The notes beneath the pieces are model-generated. The model saw nothing but the letters and a program-made list of their open reading frames with translations, made no database searches and had not been told where the DNA came from. Shown here piece by piece: positions 47,703 through 59,914 of a DNA stretch of 64,000 nt. Both the position numbers and the translations under genes were made by a program. Within the stretch, counting starts at the first letter, position 1, and each line of letters opens with the position of its first letter. The stretch is from Rotaria macrura (Eukaryota; Rotifera; Eurotatoria; Philodinida; Philodinidae): contig OENT01000035.1 in NCBI GenBank assembly GCA_900239685.1, forward strand, positions 124,001 through 188,000, in the 5' to 3' direction.

Positions 47703-50700
47703 TTATTTTTCACCATCATCATTATCTTCATCGTCTTCATCATCATCATCATCACTATTGTCGGGATACCATTCTTTGTATTCATTCTCCGTAACATTAT
47801 TAGTCGTTGATGGATGCGAATCTTGATTTTTTTTATCATTTGATCTTGATGATTGCTCTTGAAGATCATCTAAACCAATGAGAGGATCAACGGGTTCGGT
47901 TTTGTCAAGTTCACTTGATGGTCTCCATATATCAGTATTTGCTTGTGATTTACTAGTGTTATTATTTTGTTCATTATCTTTCTGAACATTGTTTTGAAGA
48001 CCACGACGAGTTTTAGGTCGAGATGCTGATGAATTAAATTCGGGTTTATCATTTGAATTTTTGTTTTTAAACATTCTATTATATTCATTATCACTATCAT
48101 CAGTATCGTCATCATCGTCATCATCTATATTCGGACTGTGGGATGGAAGTATTGGTGAAGATTTCTCAACATTTTCGGTTTTCGTTGGTACTTGTTGAAT
48201 TGATCCAAGCGATGAGGATCGACTTGGGCTCTTTACTGTTACTTGTACTTTCTTTCGTTCAGTACTTTCGTCACTTTCCGATCTTGGCAGTACAGGTTTA
48301 ATTACATTAACAATTCGAGGTGTACCTTAAAAACGAAATGTCAATAAAATATCAACACTGAAATGCGTTATCTAAGACACCAGCAGTAATTCATTCAAGT
48401 TAGAAAAACATCAATTTTTCGTCAACGAGAAAATAGTTTGATAGTTCAATGTGTTTGATACTGAAATGTTGAACGCAAGTATCTTAAATAAATAATACGA
48501 GTAAAAACTCAAACATACAAAAAACTAGTTATTGCCGTTGGTTATGTAGAGTGTGCTGAGGAGAACGTAGCCCAAAAATTTCGCCTTAAGATTTTCACGT
48601 ATTATTTTTGTTATGAAAATATACATGGCTTCCTGAAAATTTTATTGAATTGCAAATTTTATATTATGAATCAGAATGTTGAAGACAATGAGTAAGGAAT
48701 TATGTGTCGAACGTTTTCTTTTAAGAGACATGCATAATTCTCATATTCCATTTTATGAAATAAAGGATCTTATAACAAAAATTAATTTGTTTCGTATATG
48801 TGTCTGCAAGTTGGGAACAAAATAATAAAAAAATTAGTGAAATATCATATTGCTATTGATTGATTGTAAAGATTACGATAATGATAGGATGAATAATGAA
48901 AAGAAGTTTGACAACAAATTATACAGACTGTCCAGGATAGCTGATCCGACTATTGCACTCCGTTGAATCGCATCGGAAAATGATCAGATCCGTTAAAAGT
49001 TATCTGAACCCTAAATATTGGATTTCAAGAGGACATTGTTGGATGTCGGAAAGTGACGAAAAGATTACGGCACTAGTCGAAATACTTGGATTCTGACACT
49101 TTCCGACATTTTCTAGCATCCTATTGAGCAGCTTCGTCTTGGGTAACTGTAGACGTTTGCCAATATATCTATCTAAATATCCAGAGGTTCGATTCAACAA
49201 GATTTATTATCTTACTACATTAACAACATGAGATTAACATGTCCAAATGATGATGGTCATCTTTTTCAATTAATCAAAAGATTGCATAGCTTTTCATAAA
49301 AGAACTCGTGCCATATATCCAAGATTTTGGAGAAGTGCTCACTTCTCACACCGAAGAGGATGCATCTCCCATTGGGGAAAGTTACACCCACACTCGAGAG
49401 ATGCGACCATCTACCATTGGAGATGCATGATTTCCCTTAGATATGTACATCCTTCGCGTAGGATATGACGTCTCCAAAATCTTGGATATGTAACGCTGCT
49501 GTCATAAAAGGAGCTCAGTCTGTCATTAAATAGAGGTTACTATTTTCATAAACATATGAAAACTTTTAATCGTCGCAGTAACCATTGGTAACCATAATAT
49601 TGAAATCAAAGAAGAGGAAGTTATTGTTGAATTTTACGCAGAAATTCTCTTCGATAATAGCAACTCATGATCTATATCGAGAGCGTAGATTTTCGTATTT
49701 TGTCGTAAAATGATGTGAGATAAATACTTGGTTAAGATTTTCAATCAACTAAGAATATTAAAAACTTACTTTCGTCATCATCCTCATTGGGTTTGATTTG
49801 TTGACATTGAAAAGTTTGCTCTGCTCGTAAATCATAATCATTTCTTGTAAGGGTTTCATGACACGGAAAAGTCGTTTGTTCACCCGTTTCTGAATTGGTT
49901 AAAACAATCTAAAGACAAGAAATTTCTTAAACAATGCCCATGAAAGTTGAAAACTGAAAAGTAATCAACCTTATCAAGTTTCCATTTTCCAGCGGTAACA
50001 TCTGAATTAAAATATCCAATAGTTAATTTCGTTGGTTGTTCATTTGGATTTTGTACTAAATCAATGTCAAACGATTGACTTTCACCTGATGTAAATGTAG
50101 GACACTCTTTAGTGCTTTTGTTTACAATGAAAGATTTTTTCGTTTGATTATTTAAACGTATAAATATTTGACTCTCATTTGACGCATCGAATTCTCCATC
50201 ATTATCTTTTGATGGAAATATTTGAATACGATAGCGAACTTTATTCTTTGGCTCAATCGATTCATTGTCTGTAGAAATTCGACGTAATTGTTTCGGAGCT
50301 GATTTTGGAACTAATTCATAGAGTCTCGGAGATTCGTAGGATGAAAACGATGATGATTTTGACGAACGAGAAGAGGCTTTTGGTTTTGATTTTGGTTCAA
50401 TTTTTGATAACTGTGGAGTGGGAGTTTTTTGATTCAAAGATGGAATTGGTGATTTTGAATTGTTTGTCGTTGTAGAAGCACTACGACTAGTTTTATCAGA
50501 TGATGGTTCAGAAATATCGAGAATTTTTTCTTCAGATACATTTATCCATTGATGACAAGGAAATTTATAATGCGCTTGAGTTTTTGGATCGATAACTTCA
50601 ATCTAAAGAAATGAAAAGTAGATTTTTGTATTCTATAGCTATGTTTTTCTTTTCAAGAATTACATGGTCAAGTAGCCATTTAATATCATGGTTATCATCT

Positions 50701-53700
50701 TTTCCCACGATTTCAAGTATTAATCGAATTTTCTGGGGTTTACCAATATCTCGAAGTTTAGCTGGAAATGAGTCTTGTCGACCGGACTCAAAATATTCTG
50801 GGAAATCTGCCATTTCGATTTCATGTTGTTCAGTTTCATCTTTGCCGTCTTTCGAAATGAATGAAAATTTTAAGAATGGATTTAGAGACGTATTTTCAGG
50901 TAATTTAAAACTGCCATTTGGATCAGACGACGTATGAAACGTTATTTGCCAAGTTTTTGTTGGCGATGGTTCTTCTATTGTCAAGGTTGATGTTGAACCA
51001 GCTTCTGTTGGAGTTTTCAGTGGAGCTTCCGTTGGATGACTCTATGAAAAAGCGTATACACTGGACCGAATGAACATTATTTTTCTTTGTTCAATGTTAA
51101 CGAAGAAATTGTAAAGAGATTAGATTCAACCTTTCAGATTGTCTTTGGATGGGGATGCAATAGAAGAATTGGTGATATCCAGTACTACTTACCTAGATGC
51201 TAAATCTTTATGATTGAGAGCTTCTATTGTCTATCTAGGCGAACATTAAGTACAATATGCTAGATTATGGTTAAGATTTATCAGTTCAACAACAAATTTA
51301 CTTCGTAAAACATACTTCTAGATCGCAGTTTATGTCTAAAGAGCGCTCAGCACAAAGATCTCAAGTGGTTGAACATAACATCGCCTGAAGTAATGAACGA
51401 TTATAAACTCTTTTTTTTTGAACGCATAAAGAATAGCTCAGTATTTCAATGAATTCGAAAGAAGCTAATGTCATCTTTTTGTTGACATAGAACGAAAAAT
51501 GTGTTGATACGTTTTCAACACAGAATTAAATATTAAGGCATTAGTGTGAATTTCTCAACGTTGGTGGCTGTCTTTAAATTCTCTCCGTCATTCGAAACAG
51601 TTTTATATTGAAATATTGAATAATAGTTTGAGAATTATAGGACCGATTTGGTCGAGAAGATGTAAAGTAAACAATTCTCTAGAAAGTTATCGAAAAGTAT
51701 TTATCACTATGCTTACAATATCAATGAACGTAAATTCCCTTCAAGAATAGTTCTAGTCTGTGATTGGTTTCTTTAATACCACTTATATGTTCTTCAAAAT
51801 AAAGAATTATATCCTGTGGCTATTTGGTGACCTGCAAACTCCTCTTCAAGAGACATTGATCAAAAAATGCTATAGTTCGAGATGCTCTAATGAACTATAG
51901 ATTTTTAAACTTATCGAATTTCGGGAACTATTTTTACGTAATAATTTTATAATCTTAACAAATACAATACGATACAACAAAAATCTGAGTTATTAAAAAA
52001 GAATTGTATCGCTTTACAGTAATATATTGTGAGATCTAATGATAAAATACGAAACTCACTAATTAAACTTAATCGAATTAACACTAATGCCTATTAGGAC
52101 TATTTTCATGTACGTCAGAAACATTTGACGAGGTTTACTACGTGACACAAGAGAAAAAAAACTATTGTACTGCATCAAACAATTCATCGGAATGATGTCG
52201 TCATTTAAGCATCGATGAATAGAAGACTATCATAATGAATATATTTAGTACACAGAAAACGGATATCTTACGATTTCTGCTGTCGCTCGAGGTTTTTGTT
52301 TTTCTTTCTTTGTTTGAGATGAATGGTCGTGTTTTGATACTTCTGTATGCTCAGATCCATCAAAATCGTCCGCATACGGTTCATCTATAAAAAAGAAAAG
52401 AAAATGCTGCGATTATTCAAATTTATTCTTTACTAGAAAACATACTTGAATTTGGCGTCTGTCTAATAGGTATTTTCACTGGTGCTTGCTTTGCTTTGGT
52501 TTCATTTGAAGGTGGTATTGCAATCGTTATTGGTTTTCCTCCGTCATCTGTTTCATTTGATGAATCAGCATATTGTTTCAATCGAGTTTGTTTTTCGAAT
52601 CGACATCTTAAATCAATCAATAAGTATTAATTATTTTTTTCTTCTTTTTTTCTCATTTAAATTATACTTGAGGCAAGGCTTCGATCCTTCAACCGAGATA
52701 ATAGCGAAGTGGCCACGTTCTCCACCTAATCTAACACCATGGCGATGTTTGTATTCACAACATGTCGATATTCGACTATCAATCAATCCTTTAACATACA
52801 AAGATAAACCAAATGGATAATCTGCATGACGACGTGAATTAAATGAGAATTCGTCTATTTAATAGATATAATTAAGAAAACGAGGAAAAAATTTATAAAT
52901 TTCACTGAACCTCCTGACTTCAGATGATCTTTATAAACAGTTAGATTTTCCCCTCCACAGTGTTGTTGCATAACAACAATTTCATCGACTGGTTCGAATA
53001 ATGTATGATCATAGTCAAGTTTCGTATTTGGACCATAATAAATCATCGTTATTCGACATGGAGGAGTCGATAATGAAGTTTCGACAGGCTTGGGTAATAG
53101 ACGAGAACGACGCTTTGAGAAAAAACAGTGCATCGTAAATACAAAATGATATCATACTTCAAATAGATCAATATCTTACTAACGGTGATGAGTTTGATTG
53201 ATGAACAAGATTACGACCACGATGAATCGGACTTTTTGATGTATATTTCTTACGATGATTACCATCAACATGAGCTGATCGAACACGAGTAACTCGTGGT
53301 AAATCGGCAAATTCTTCGCTTCTCTATTTTAGATGAATGATAGCAAAAAATAGAAAAGGATTTTTCAATTTCAAAATTTACCATTTCTAGTTCTCGATGA
53401 TGGTTGGCACTTTTAGGTCGGCCTTGTGACCAAGATGAATGCATCGATAGTATACCCATATCAGTAGTGTTTTGAGTATTTCCAGATGAATATCCGCATC
53501 GTCGTCTCGATTCCTAGAGACATTTTTCTCTGTCGCATTGTCATTAAAGAAACATTCGATGTTTTACTTTAACACTTTGAACTAATGCGGCTTTCGATAC
53601 CATCTCGAATTGACGTTTCAATTCAGCTTGTCGTGCTCTTTCCATATCGATAGCTCTAATATTTCAAATAATTATAAAAAAAATAAACAGGTTATTGTTT

Positions 53701-54079
53701 TCGTTAGAAATATGTTTCCTATTTGAATTACTTACCGATGAACAATATTTTCTGCAAGCACCTGTCGCACATGTTTTTTATGTTCGCGTCGAGCTAGTTT
53801 CAATCGATATTCACTATCAGGTACAATATCACCTCGACGGCTTATCTAAATGGTTTTTCAATTTTTATAGAAAAATTTCAAGAAGAAAAAACTCTTCGCT
53901 GCTTTTTTATTTTACCAGTCCGACGTGTTTTAAATGAGATCGAATACGTTCATTACTAAAATAGCATTGCAAGTGAGGATCAGCTAAGGAATTATATGCA
54001 GCCAAGGTACTAAAAAAGAGAATTCCATAGGTACTGCGATGAATGATAATAAATAGTACCTTGAATCTAGATGGCTCAT
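47703..54079 (-). CDS. ERICH3: ERICH3-like protein with DUF4590 and two PLAT/LH2-like domains
   Basis: Fourteen exons: 54079-54060, 54009-53916, 53845-53736, 53655-53568, 53513-53382, 53323-53180, 53112-52911, 52854-52668, 52606-52446, 52384-52272, 51041-50664, 50602-49970, 49908-49770 and 48325-47703. They sum to 3024 nt and 1007 residues. The N terminus (MSHLDSSTLAAYNSLADPHL) matches ERICH3. DUF4590 spans about 215-325 (VVMQQHCGGENLTVYK, CCEYKHRHGVRLGGERGHF). Two PLAT-like sandwiches follow, about 443-565 (FESGRQDSF through WLLDHIEVIDPKTQ to FPCHQW) and 662-780 (KWKLDKIVLTNSETGE to FPCHET). The tail is Ser/Asp/Glu-rich. ERICH3 is linked to ciliated and neural tissue in vertebrates, and PLAT domains bind lipids or membrane proteins. 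A ciliary or membrane-linked role is an inference. Human ERICH3 has no PLAT domain that I know of. Introns 10 and 13 are 1230 and 1444 bp, and intron 13 holds two foldbacks. Confidence 0.93.
49043..49109. repeat. Foldback inside ERICH3 intron 13
   Basis: Perfect 13-bp inverted arms ATGTCGGAAAGTG (49043-49055) and CACTTTCCGACAT (49097-49109) enclose a 41-bp loop. Partial pairing continues outward (AGGA and TCCT). Confidence 0.55.
49315..49489. repeat. MITE-like foldback element in ERICH3 intron 13
   Basis: Perfect 19-bp terminal inverted repeats begin ATATCCAAGATTTTGG (49315-49333) and mirror at 49471-49489. A second nested pair, ATGCATCTCCCATTGG near 49360 and CCATTGGAGATGCAT near 49414, pairs inside. 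The element is 175 bp and non-coding, and its G+C is higher than the flanks. Consistent with a non-autonomous DNA transposon. Confidence 0.65.
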
Positions 54080-54916
54080 TGTTGAAAAAAAAAGTGTTAT
54101 GTCAAGAGGTCGTTAATCGAGCACTACACACACACTTCTTCTTAATAAAGAGAGACTCTAACAATAATTTAAGTAAACATATACAAGCGCCATTGAATTT
54201 TCCTCACTTCAATAGTTGTCTAGCAACGAATTGTCAAAATGCTGTCATTACTAGAGTTTAAATTGAAATCTTTAATTCGTTTTCTTATGATTTGAATCAA
54301 TTTTATTCTTTTAAAAGATTACATTCATTTCTAAATACAGTTATTCACATGAGGGATCGATTGTAACTCCATCTCTAAATTAAACCGCAATAACAACAAT
54401 AAAAAAGGAAATATTACAATCAATTTGTGGTTGATTCTATACTATAGTTATTAATCATTTCAAAATCCGCATCGAATCCGTAGTTTTAATGAAATGAAAT
54501 ATGTTTAGCAAATCAAAACCAAAAGTTTATTTTAATATAGTTGATAGAAAGCCTATGAAAATTTTCAGACCATCGTGCATTCAAACAAGACTATAGTTGA
54601 TCTATTTCCATTGTATCCGATTGCCTATTTTATTTGTCTCGTCTTCTCTGTTTAAGACGTTTAAATGCCTGGAAAAATATAATCGACGGAGAAGAAGATT
54701 ATCTAGTAACTTTACATAATGTATAGTCAGTCCGTTTAGTATTACCATTGTGACGTTCTCCGCTCGTGTCTTTATCTCCTATGATATAATCATTTTCTCT
54801 CCCTTTCCCTTTCTTTCTTTGTTTAATTTTCTCTATAAAATAAGTTACATGTTGAAATAAATCATTATAAGTAACGCTGACAATAATTTAATCCTCGTTA
54901 CTATACAACTAAAACA
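54080..54916. other. Divergent intergenic region between ERICH3-like and the acidic secreted gene
   Basis: About 840 bp separate the two divergent starts. A C/T-rich tract (CTCTCCCTTTCCCTTTCTTTC) at about 54796-54820 lies 100 bp upstream of the plus-strand gene and could be a promoter element. No ORF with support. Confidence 0.4.
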
Positions 54917-56380
54917 ATGGCTGTAACCAAATTGATTGTTTCAATTTTAATTTTTTTATCAGCTACTCATATTTATGCAGCACCTATCGAACAACGATTC
55001 GATACCTCAACAGATCTATACGAATATACTACTGATACGTCAGTAGTTGATCATGAAGATAAAATCAATATTAAAGTTAGTATTACTGTGGAAATACGTT
55101 CCATTGTCTTTTCAACAAGCTTCTATTTTAGTTGACATCAGATGAAAATCTTAACAATACATCAGAAATTCCTAAAAAGCAAGTGTTCGATACAATCAAT
55201 AGCAAGGAATCAACAACTACTGATCCGTTTGAATATCCGGATGATGTATCACTTCCATCAAGTACGACTGACGATCTACTATTTACATCCTCAGTAGTAA
55301 CATCAACTCCTGACATACCATCATCAGATGACACTAAAAATGTAAATACGGAAGATGAAGACTCATTTACAACGGGTGAATCACATACTGAATCCAATCC
55401 AACATCAATCGGACCCGATGACATTGACAGAGAAATCGAATTAACAACAACATTAAAAACTGATTCTTTTCAAAACGACAATGAAGTTGTAATAACAGCA
55501 ACCGTCGAAGTGAATTTCTATTCATTCTATAATTTATTTTTGTTTTATTAAATCTATATTTTTATTTCAGTCTTCAGTGGTTGTAACTGATTCAGATGTA
55601 TTAGAAGCATCACCCGTGATTGAACATGATTCAGGAGCATCACTATCGGTTCCGACGAATACACAGCGATCGGAAACAGCGTCAATTGTTCAAGCTGATT
55701 CAGACTCATCATCATCATCGTCATCTGCTGAAGCTGAATCAGATGTATCAGCTCCTGTCGAAAACGAATCGGATACACCAGAAGTCACAGACTCGGTGGT
55801 TTCTGAAACAGAAGTATCACTGATCGTCGAAGCTGCATCAGAAATGCCAAAAGTCATTGAAATTGAAATAGACAAAGAAGAACAAGCATCACTAGTTGAT
55901 TCATCGAGTAAACCCAGCGAACGTTTTGATGATAATCAATCAGATAAACAACCGACGAAAGTTAAGGATGTCAAAAGTGCTCAATCAAGTGAAGAAAAAG
56001 AACAAACAATAACATCTACTTTAACAATCTCAGGTAAAACAACAAAGAGAAAAATTTGTATTACGATGCTAGAAGTGAAAAAAATCCCATTGATAAATAT
56101 GTTTGACAATAATCAAACAAAGCTTACTACGATTCGAACTTTCTTGTCTAAACCATTCATTCACTGACATAATGTATATTTCTCAATGAGAATATGATAA
56201 CCTACGTGAATTCTCATTGTTTTACGAAATTAAAAGATTTGAAAATAAGAAAAAACTTACACATGTTACTTTTTACATCCGCTTCGGAAAATATTTCGTA
56301 CAGTCAACTATACTTTTTCTTGTGTTTAATTTTTAGAATCAAGTCTGTCATTTGTTGACGAGGAAGAGTCGGATAAGTGA
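54917..56380 (+). CDS. Secreted acidic Ser/Thr/Asp/Glu-rich protein
   Basis: Four exons: 54917-55075, 55132-55509, 55571-56033 and 56337-56380, totalling 1044 nt and 347 residues. Residues 1-21 (AVTKLIVSILIFLSATHIYA) are a signal peptide, and cleavage after Ala is likely. The rest is low complexity with no Cys in the mature part, rich in Ser, Thr, Asp and Glu, and includes a run of about nine Ser codons (TCA/TCG/TCT). It is likely an unstructured, O-glycosylated or phosphorylated matrix or mucin-like protein. Splicing of the last intron (GGTAAAAC donor, TTTTTAG acceptor) gives the acidic end SSLSFVDEEESDK. If that intron is retained, the frame instead runs to 56167 with a basic 44-residue tail. 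No family recognised. The model rests on phase and composition. Confidence 0.78.
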
Positions 56381-58701
56381 TATGGAAACTGATGCCGACG
56401 AATATTAGTAACATTTTGTAATACATACTTTACATCTTTTTTTTTTCTTGAAAATGTATCGTTAAGTTTCTCTTCAATTTTATTGAAATAATGTTCATCT
56501 TGTATTTATTTAATTTTTTTTTCTCAATGTAAATCTATATCTTTATGATAAATAGATATCATCTCTATATTCCATCAATACTTTTATCTTGCAGCTATTT
56601 TTATCAAGTAAGCACACTTTTACCTAATTGATGAATAGAAGATTCGCTAAATCCGAACATGGTCAATTAATTGAACACGTTGAATAAGATTGCATATATA
56701 TAGTTAGACATCTCTACATTAGGAAAATATTACAAGAATCGATATCAGCATGAACATTTGATTCGTTATTTTGGTATTTGATGACGATCGAGTAGTCGTC
56801 AATATGAGTGTGGCATAAAAGCAAACATTCGATAGATTTGTCTCATATCCGATGACTACATGTTTATTACTATTTATCTTGATCATATTTCATTGCCATG
56901 GTATTCTCATCAACATTTCATTTTCTCATCAGAAATCCGACTGAAGGGGATCCTATAAATATCGTTATAATGTCAATGGCTCGAATAACTAAGTGAGAAA
57001 AGAGTGCATTATTTATAAATGAATAATGGCAAAAATTTCAAAACATCTAGCATTACAAATAAATAACTGGATACCTTTGTCTACCAGATGAATTTTTAGT
57101 TAATGAGGCTAAAAAGCAATAACAATCAATTTAAACAATGCAAGCATTCAATCATCATGGAGTACATTTATAAAAATAGACTAAACAATTTTAGAATAAT
57201 AAACATGAGAACCATCTTTTTCTTTATGAAAAGTTTTACCTCAATTAATGATTCTTCTGGTTGAATATATTGTTAGAAAACGGCTATTGATTTACAGAGC
57301 AGCTTTCCTTAGAAATCAATATTGATGCAGTTAGTTTACTTATGAGTAACAAAAAGTAGAAAATTCTTGTCTTCGATATTGAAAATATAATATGTCAATG
57401 CACACAAGAAATAATAAATCAGTTTTAAATTGACAGAAAAAAAAACCTGTTCAGCACTAATAATACGAATCATGAAATCACCAGTGAATTGTCTTTGTGA
57501 AGAAGCTCATGGCTTAACAACCACACAGATACGTATTAGTGAGCATGAACAATGTCAACGCCGCAATACGATATTTAATGAGATGAACACTGTAAGCAAG
57601 ACAATATCGTCATGTTTCAATCTTTAAAAGAATAACTGTTTTCTATCTTATACAATCAGACATGGAGAAACGATAGATGATTCTGATGTTCTGTATTTTA
57701 GCTTTTGATAACGAATGACTGTTTGTCGTCATAGTCCGAAAAGTGACTTTTCATGATCGACATCAGTTTTTGCACATTTTATTCTGGAGATATTTCAAAC
57801 TATTTCTTTTGTGTTCAACATGTATCATGAACTAATAAACAAGTACTAAAGTTAAAAGACTAAAACAAAAAGAAACTACCATTATTGACAACAATGAGCA
57901 TTCTACCATAACTAAGTTGCTTGGTGTTAAAAATTTTTAATATCATTCCAATTCCTAAAGCACCTTGAATCCAATGAAGAATTTATTTGTTTCTAGTTAT
58001 AATCGAAAAAGTCTAGGATGCCTATTTTTCTTTCAAAATGCGGCGCTCTGCACGGTTCAACATAGTTTACATCGGTACTGAAAGAGTAAAAAATAAAACA
58101 AGATGAATACTTGGTACAGACATAGCATTACTGACAAAGTAAGCAAATATGCCGATCGAATTTCACCGTCATGACCTATATACCACTTTGTTCAAGCGTA
58201 CGATAGATAACTATCATCAAAATTAAGTAGCATAGCAAAATTCACAAATTAAACATCAGAAATAATATTATGTTCTCATAGATAATATTATCATTATCGA
58301 ACTAATAGTATTCCATGATATGATATTTCAATTTTGAAAAATATTCAATTATAATCTGAATTTGATTCTATGACTTCGTTCATTTGCAAAGCGAATTTGA
58401 TGATGAGTTTAACATAAAACAATAAGAAAATTAATATCATTCATGTATTCATCGTTAAAATCTTGTACAAAGTGTTAAGAATTTTCTTCTTGTACAAGTT
58501 AACAAAAATATGTTACTTTACGAATACATGAAGTCAGTTATACAAAAATGTATTTCTATCGCTTTTTCTCTACTTTCGAACGATTCCTATCATTGATAAA
58601 GTTCTTTGTAAGGCAAAATGTTCTGCAACTGTACTTTTAGAAAAATCAGCAAGCCTCATATCATGTTATCAAATAGATTGAAATAAGCATTTCCATGATA
58701 C
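56381..58701. other. 2.3 kb intergenic, no supported gene
   Basis: Only short ORFs (for example plus 57430-57627, Cys-containing, no ATG start). No repeat or RNA gene recognised. Confidence 0.4.
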
Positions 58702-59271
58702 TCATGATGATCTTTGCATAAATGGGTATGATTCGAATGGTATCTTTATTTGATTGTATTTTATAGGTACTACAGATATTTTAGGACGAGTATAATTAAT
58801 ACGTGATGCAAACGATGCACCGAATGCATACGATGCTGTAAATGTAGCAAATAATGAAAAAGCTATAGATGCATTAAAAATAATAGCACTACCACCGTTC
58901 ATAAATAAATATAAATTTATCGTTACAACTGTCAACCATAAAAATAATGAGGCAAGAAAAAAGAACACCGTTATAATGATCAAAGCTGTTCGACTTCGCT
59001 TATTGAATACATTCATGAATGAACATATTACACCAAATACGATCAAACATTGACCAGTAATAGCACATACAATGGGTATGTCATGTTTGTCTTTTATACT
59101 TGTACAATTATCTTTATAACATGTTTGAAATAAACCCGTTTTATTATGGTAACTATCAATTTGCCATCCTGATGTTGTTGTTGCCAAAATAGACATTATA
59201 CATGATATCATACTAAATATAGCACTAACAAGAATAATTAATTGCTCTTGAGATTCGTCGTTTGTACTCAT
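58702..59271 (-). CDS. Four-TM claudin/PMP22-like membrane protein
   Basis: A single-exon 189-residue frame. Membrane segments lie at about 10-32, 66-88, 95-118 and 128-152. The first extracellular loop has the family signature in loose form: GWQ followed by GLFQTC and a second Cys five residues on (CYKDNC). That arrangement recalls the W-GL-C-C motif of claudins and PMP22/EMP proteins. An NKT sequon lies in the same loop. Family members form cell junctions or organise membranes. The short cytosolic tail lacks a clear PDZ-binding end. It is transcribed divergently from the small secreted gene at 59496, with 224 bp between the starts. Confidence 0.8.
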   Translation of the reverse strand: MSTNDESQEQLIILVSAIFSMISCIMSILATTTSGWQIDSYHNKTGLFQTCYKDNCTSIKDKHDIPIVCAITGQCLIVFGVICSFMNVFNKRSRTALIIITVFFFLASLFLWLTVVTINLYLFMNGGSAIIFNASIAFSLFATFTASYAFGASFASRINYTRPKISVVPIKYNQIKIPFESYPFMQRSS

Positions 59272-59495
59272 TATCTATTGCTAGATGATAAATTAAGTAT
59301 AAACTATCAAAAAATGTTATTGTATTTTTATGTTGTTTTCCTTCTGGTGTGCGAGAAAAATTCCTAATCAAAATAAGTAATACATTAAACGAGAAGACAA
59401 TGAAATTAGCGCTAGATTCATTCATTATTAAATGAAAATTCATTCTGTTAAATTATAAAATATTTGTGTGTGTTGAGTTTCTTCTTATTCTAAAC
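59272..59495. promoter_or_regulatory. Shared divergent promoter region, 224 bp
   Basis: Two genes start away from each other at 59271 (minus) and 59496 (plus), so this AT-rich interval must hold both promoters or a bidirectional one. No specific element is recognised. Confidence 0.45.
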
Positions 59496-59914
59496 ATGAA
59501 TGTTCATCCATCAAGTATGTTAGTGTGAATATGGATCTTCAACACTATCTGTATTCATAATTAACTTTAGTTTTTCTTCTATTCGTAATTTCATTATTTT
59601 GTTCTGGATTGGAATCATGGAATGAACAAAATATGGACAGTTCAGATGATTATAATGATTATGGCACTGCCTATGCACGTTTACGTCGGCAGCTGAAAAA
59701 ATTTTCAGATGCAGAGCAACAATGTGAAATTACATGTGTCACCGAAAACCTTCATTCAAAAGTATCGATGAAACTTTTAACAGTAAGTTAATTATGCTTT
59801 GAAACAGTTTTAAATAAAATCTTATGAGCCTTGCTTTTCTTCATTTAGAAACGATGTAAAGACAAATGCAAAGGTACAGCAGCAAATTTCAAACCAGCTA
59901 TTCATTATAAATAA
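59496..59914 (+). CDS. Small secreted peptide with paired CX3C motifs
   Basis: Three exons: 59496-59514 (19 nt), 59571-59782 and 59849-59914, totalling 297 nt and 98 residues. The first intron (56 bp, GTATGT...TTTAG) joins MNVHPS to a strong hydrophobic leader, IFLLFVISLFCSGLES, forming a signal peptide. Without that 19-nt exon the leader has no ATG. The mature part has an acidic start (DSSDDYNDYG), a basic helix (YARLRRQLKKF), then CEITC and, about 22 residues later, CKDKC. These are two CX3C pairs, the pattern of a disulfide-locked helical hairpin. No family recognised and function unknown; it may be a hormone-like or defence peptide. Confidence 0.76.

Noticed and set aside
47870..48124. 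Met/Ile-rich minus ORF
   Set aside because: Frame-shifted reading of the Asp-rich tail of the ERICH3-like gene (GAT repeats read as ATG).
49190..49205. tRNA-like GGTTCGATTC box
   Set aside because: No acceptor stem, anticodon arm or A-box fits around it.
55128..55424. Minus-strand ORF rich in Ser/Asp/Val
   Set aside because: Mirror of the low-complexity repeat-like codons of the plus-strand acidic gene, which has a signal peptide and consistent splicing.
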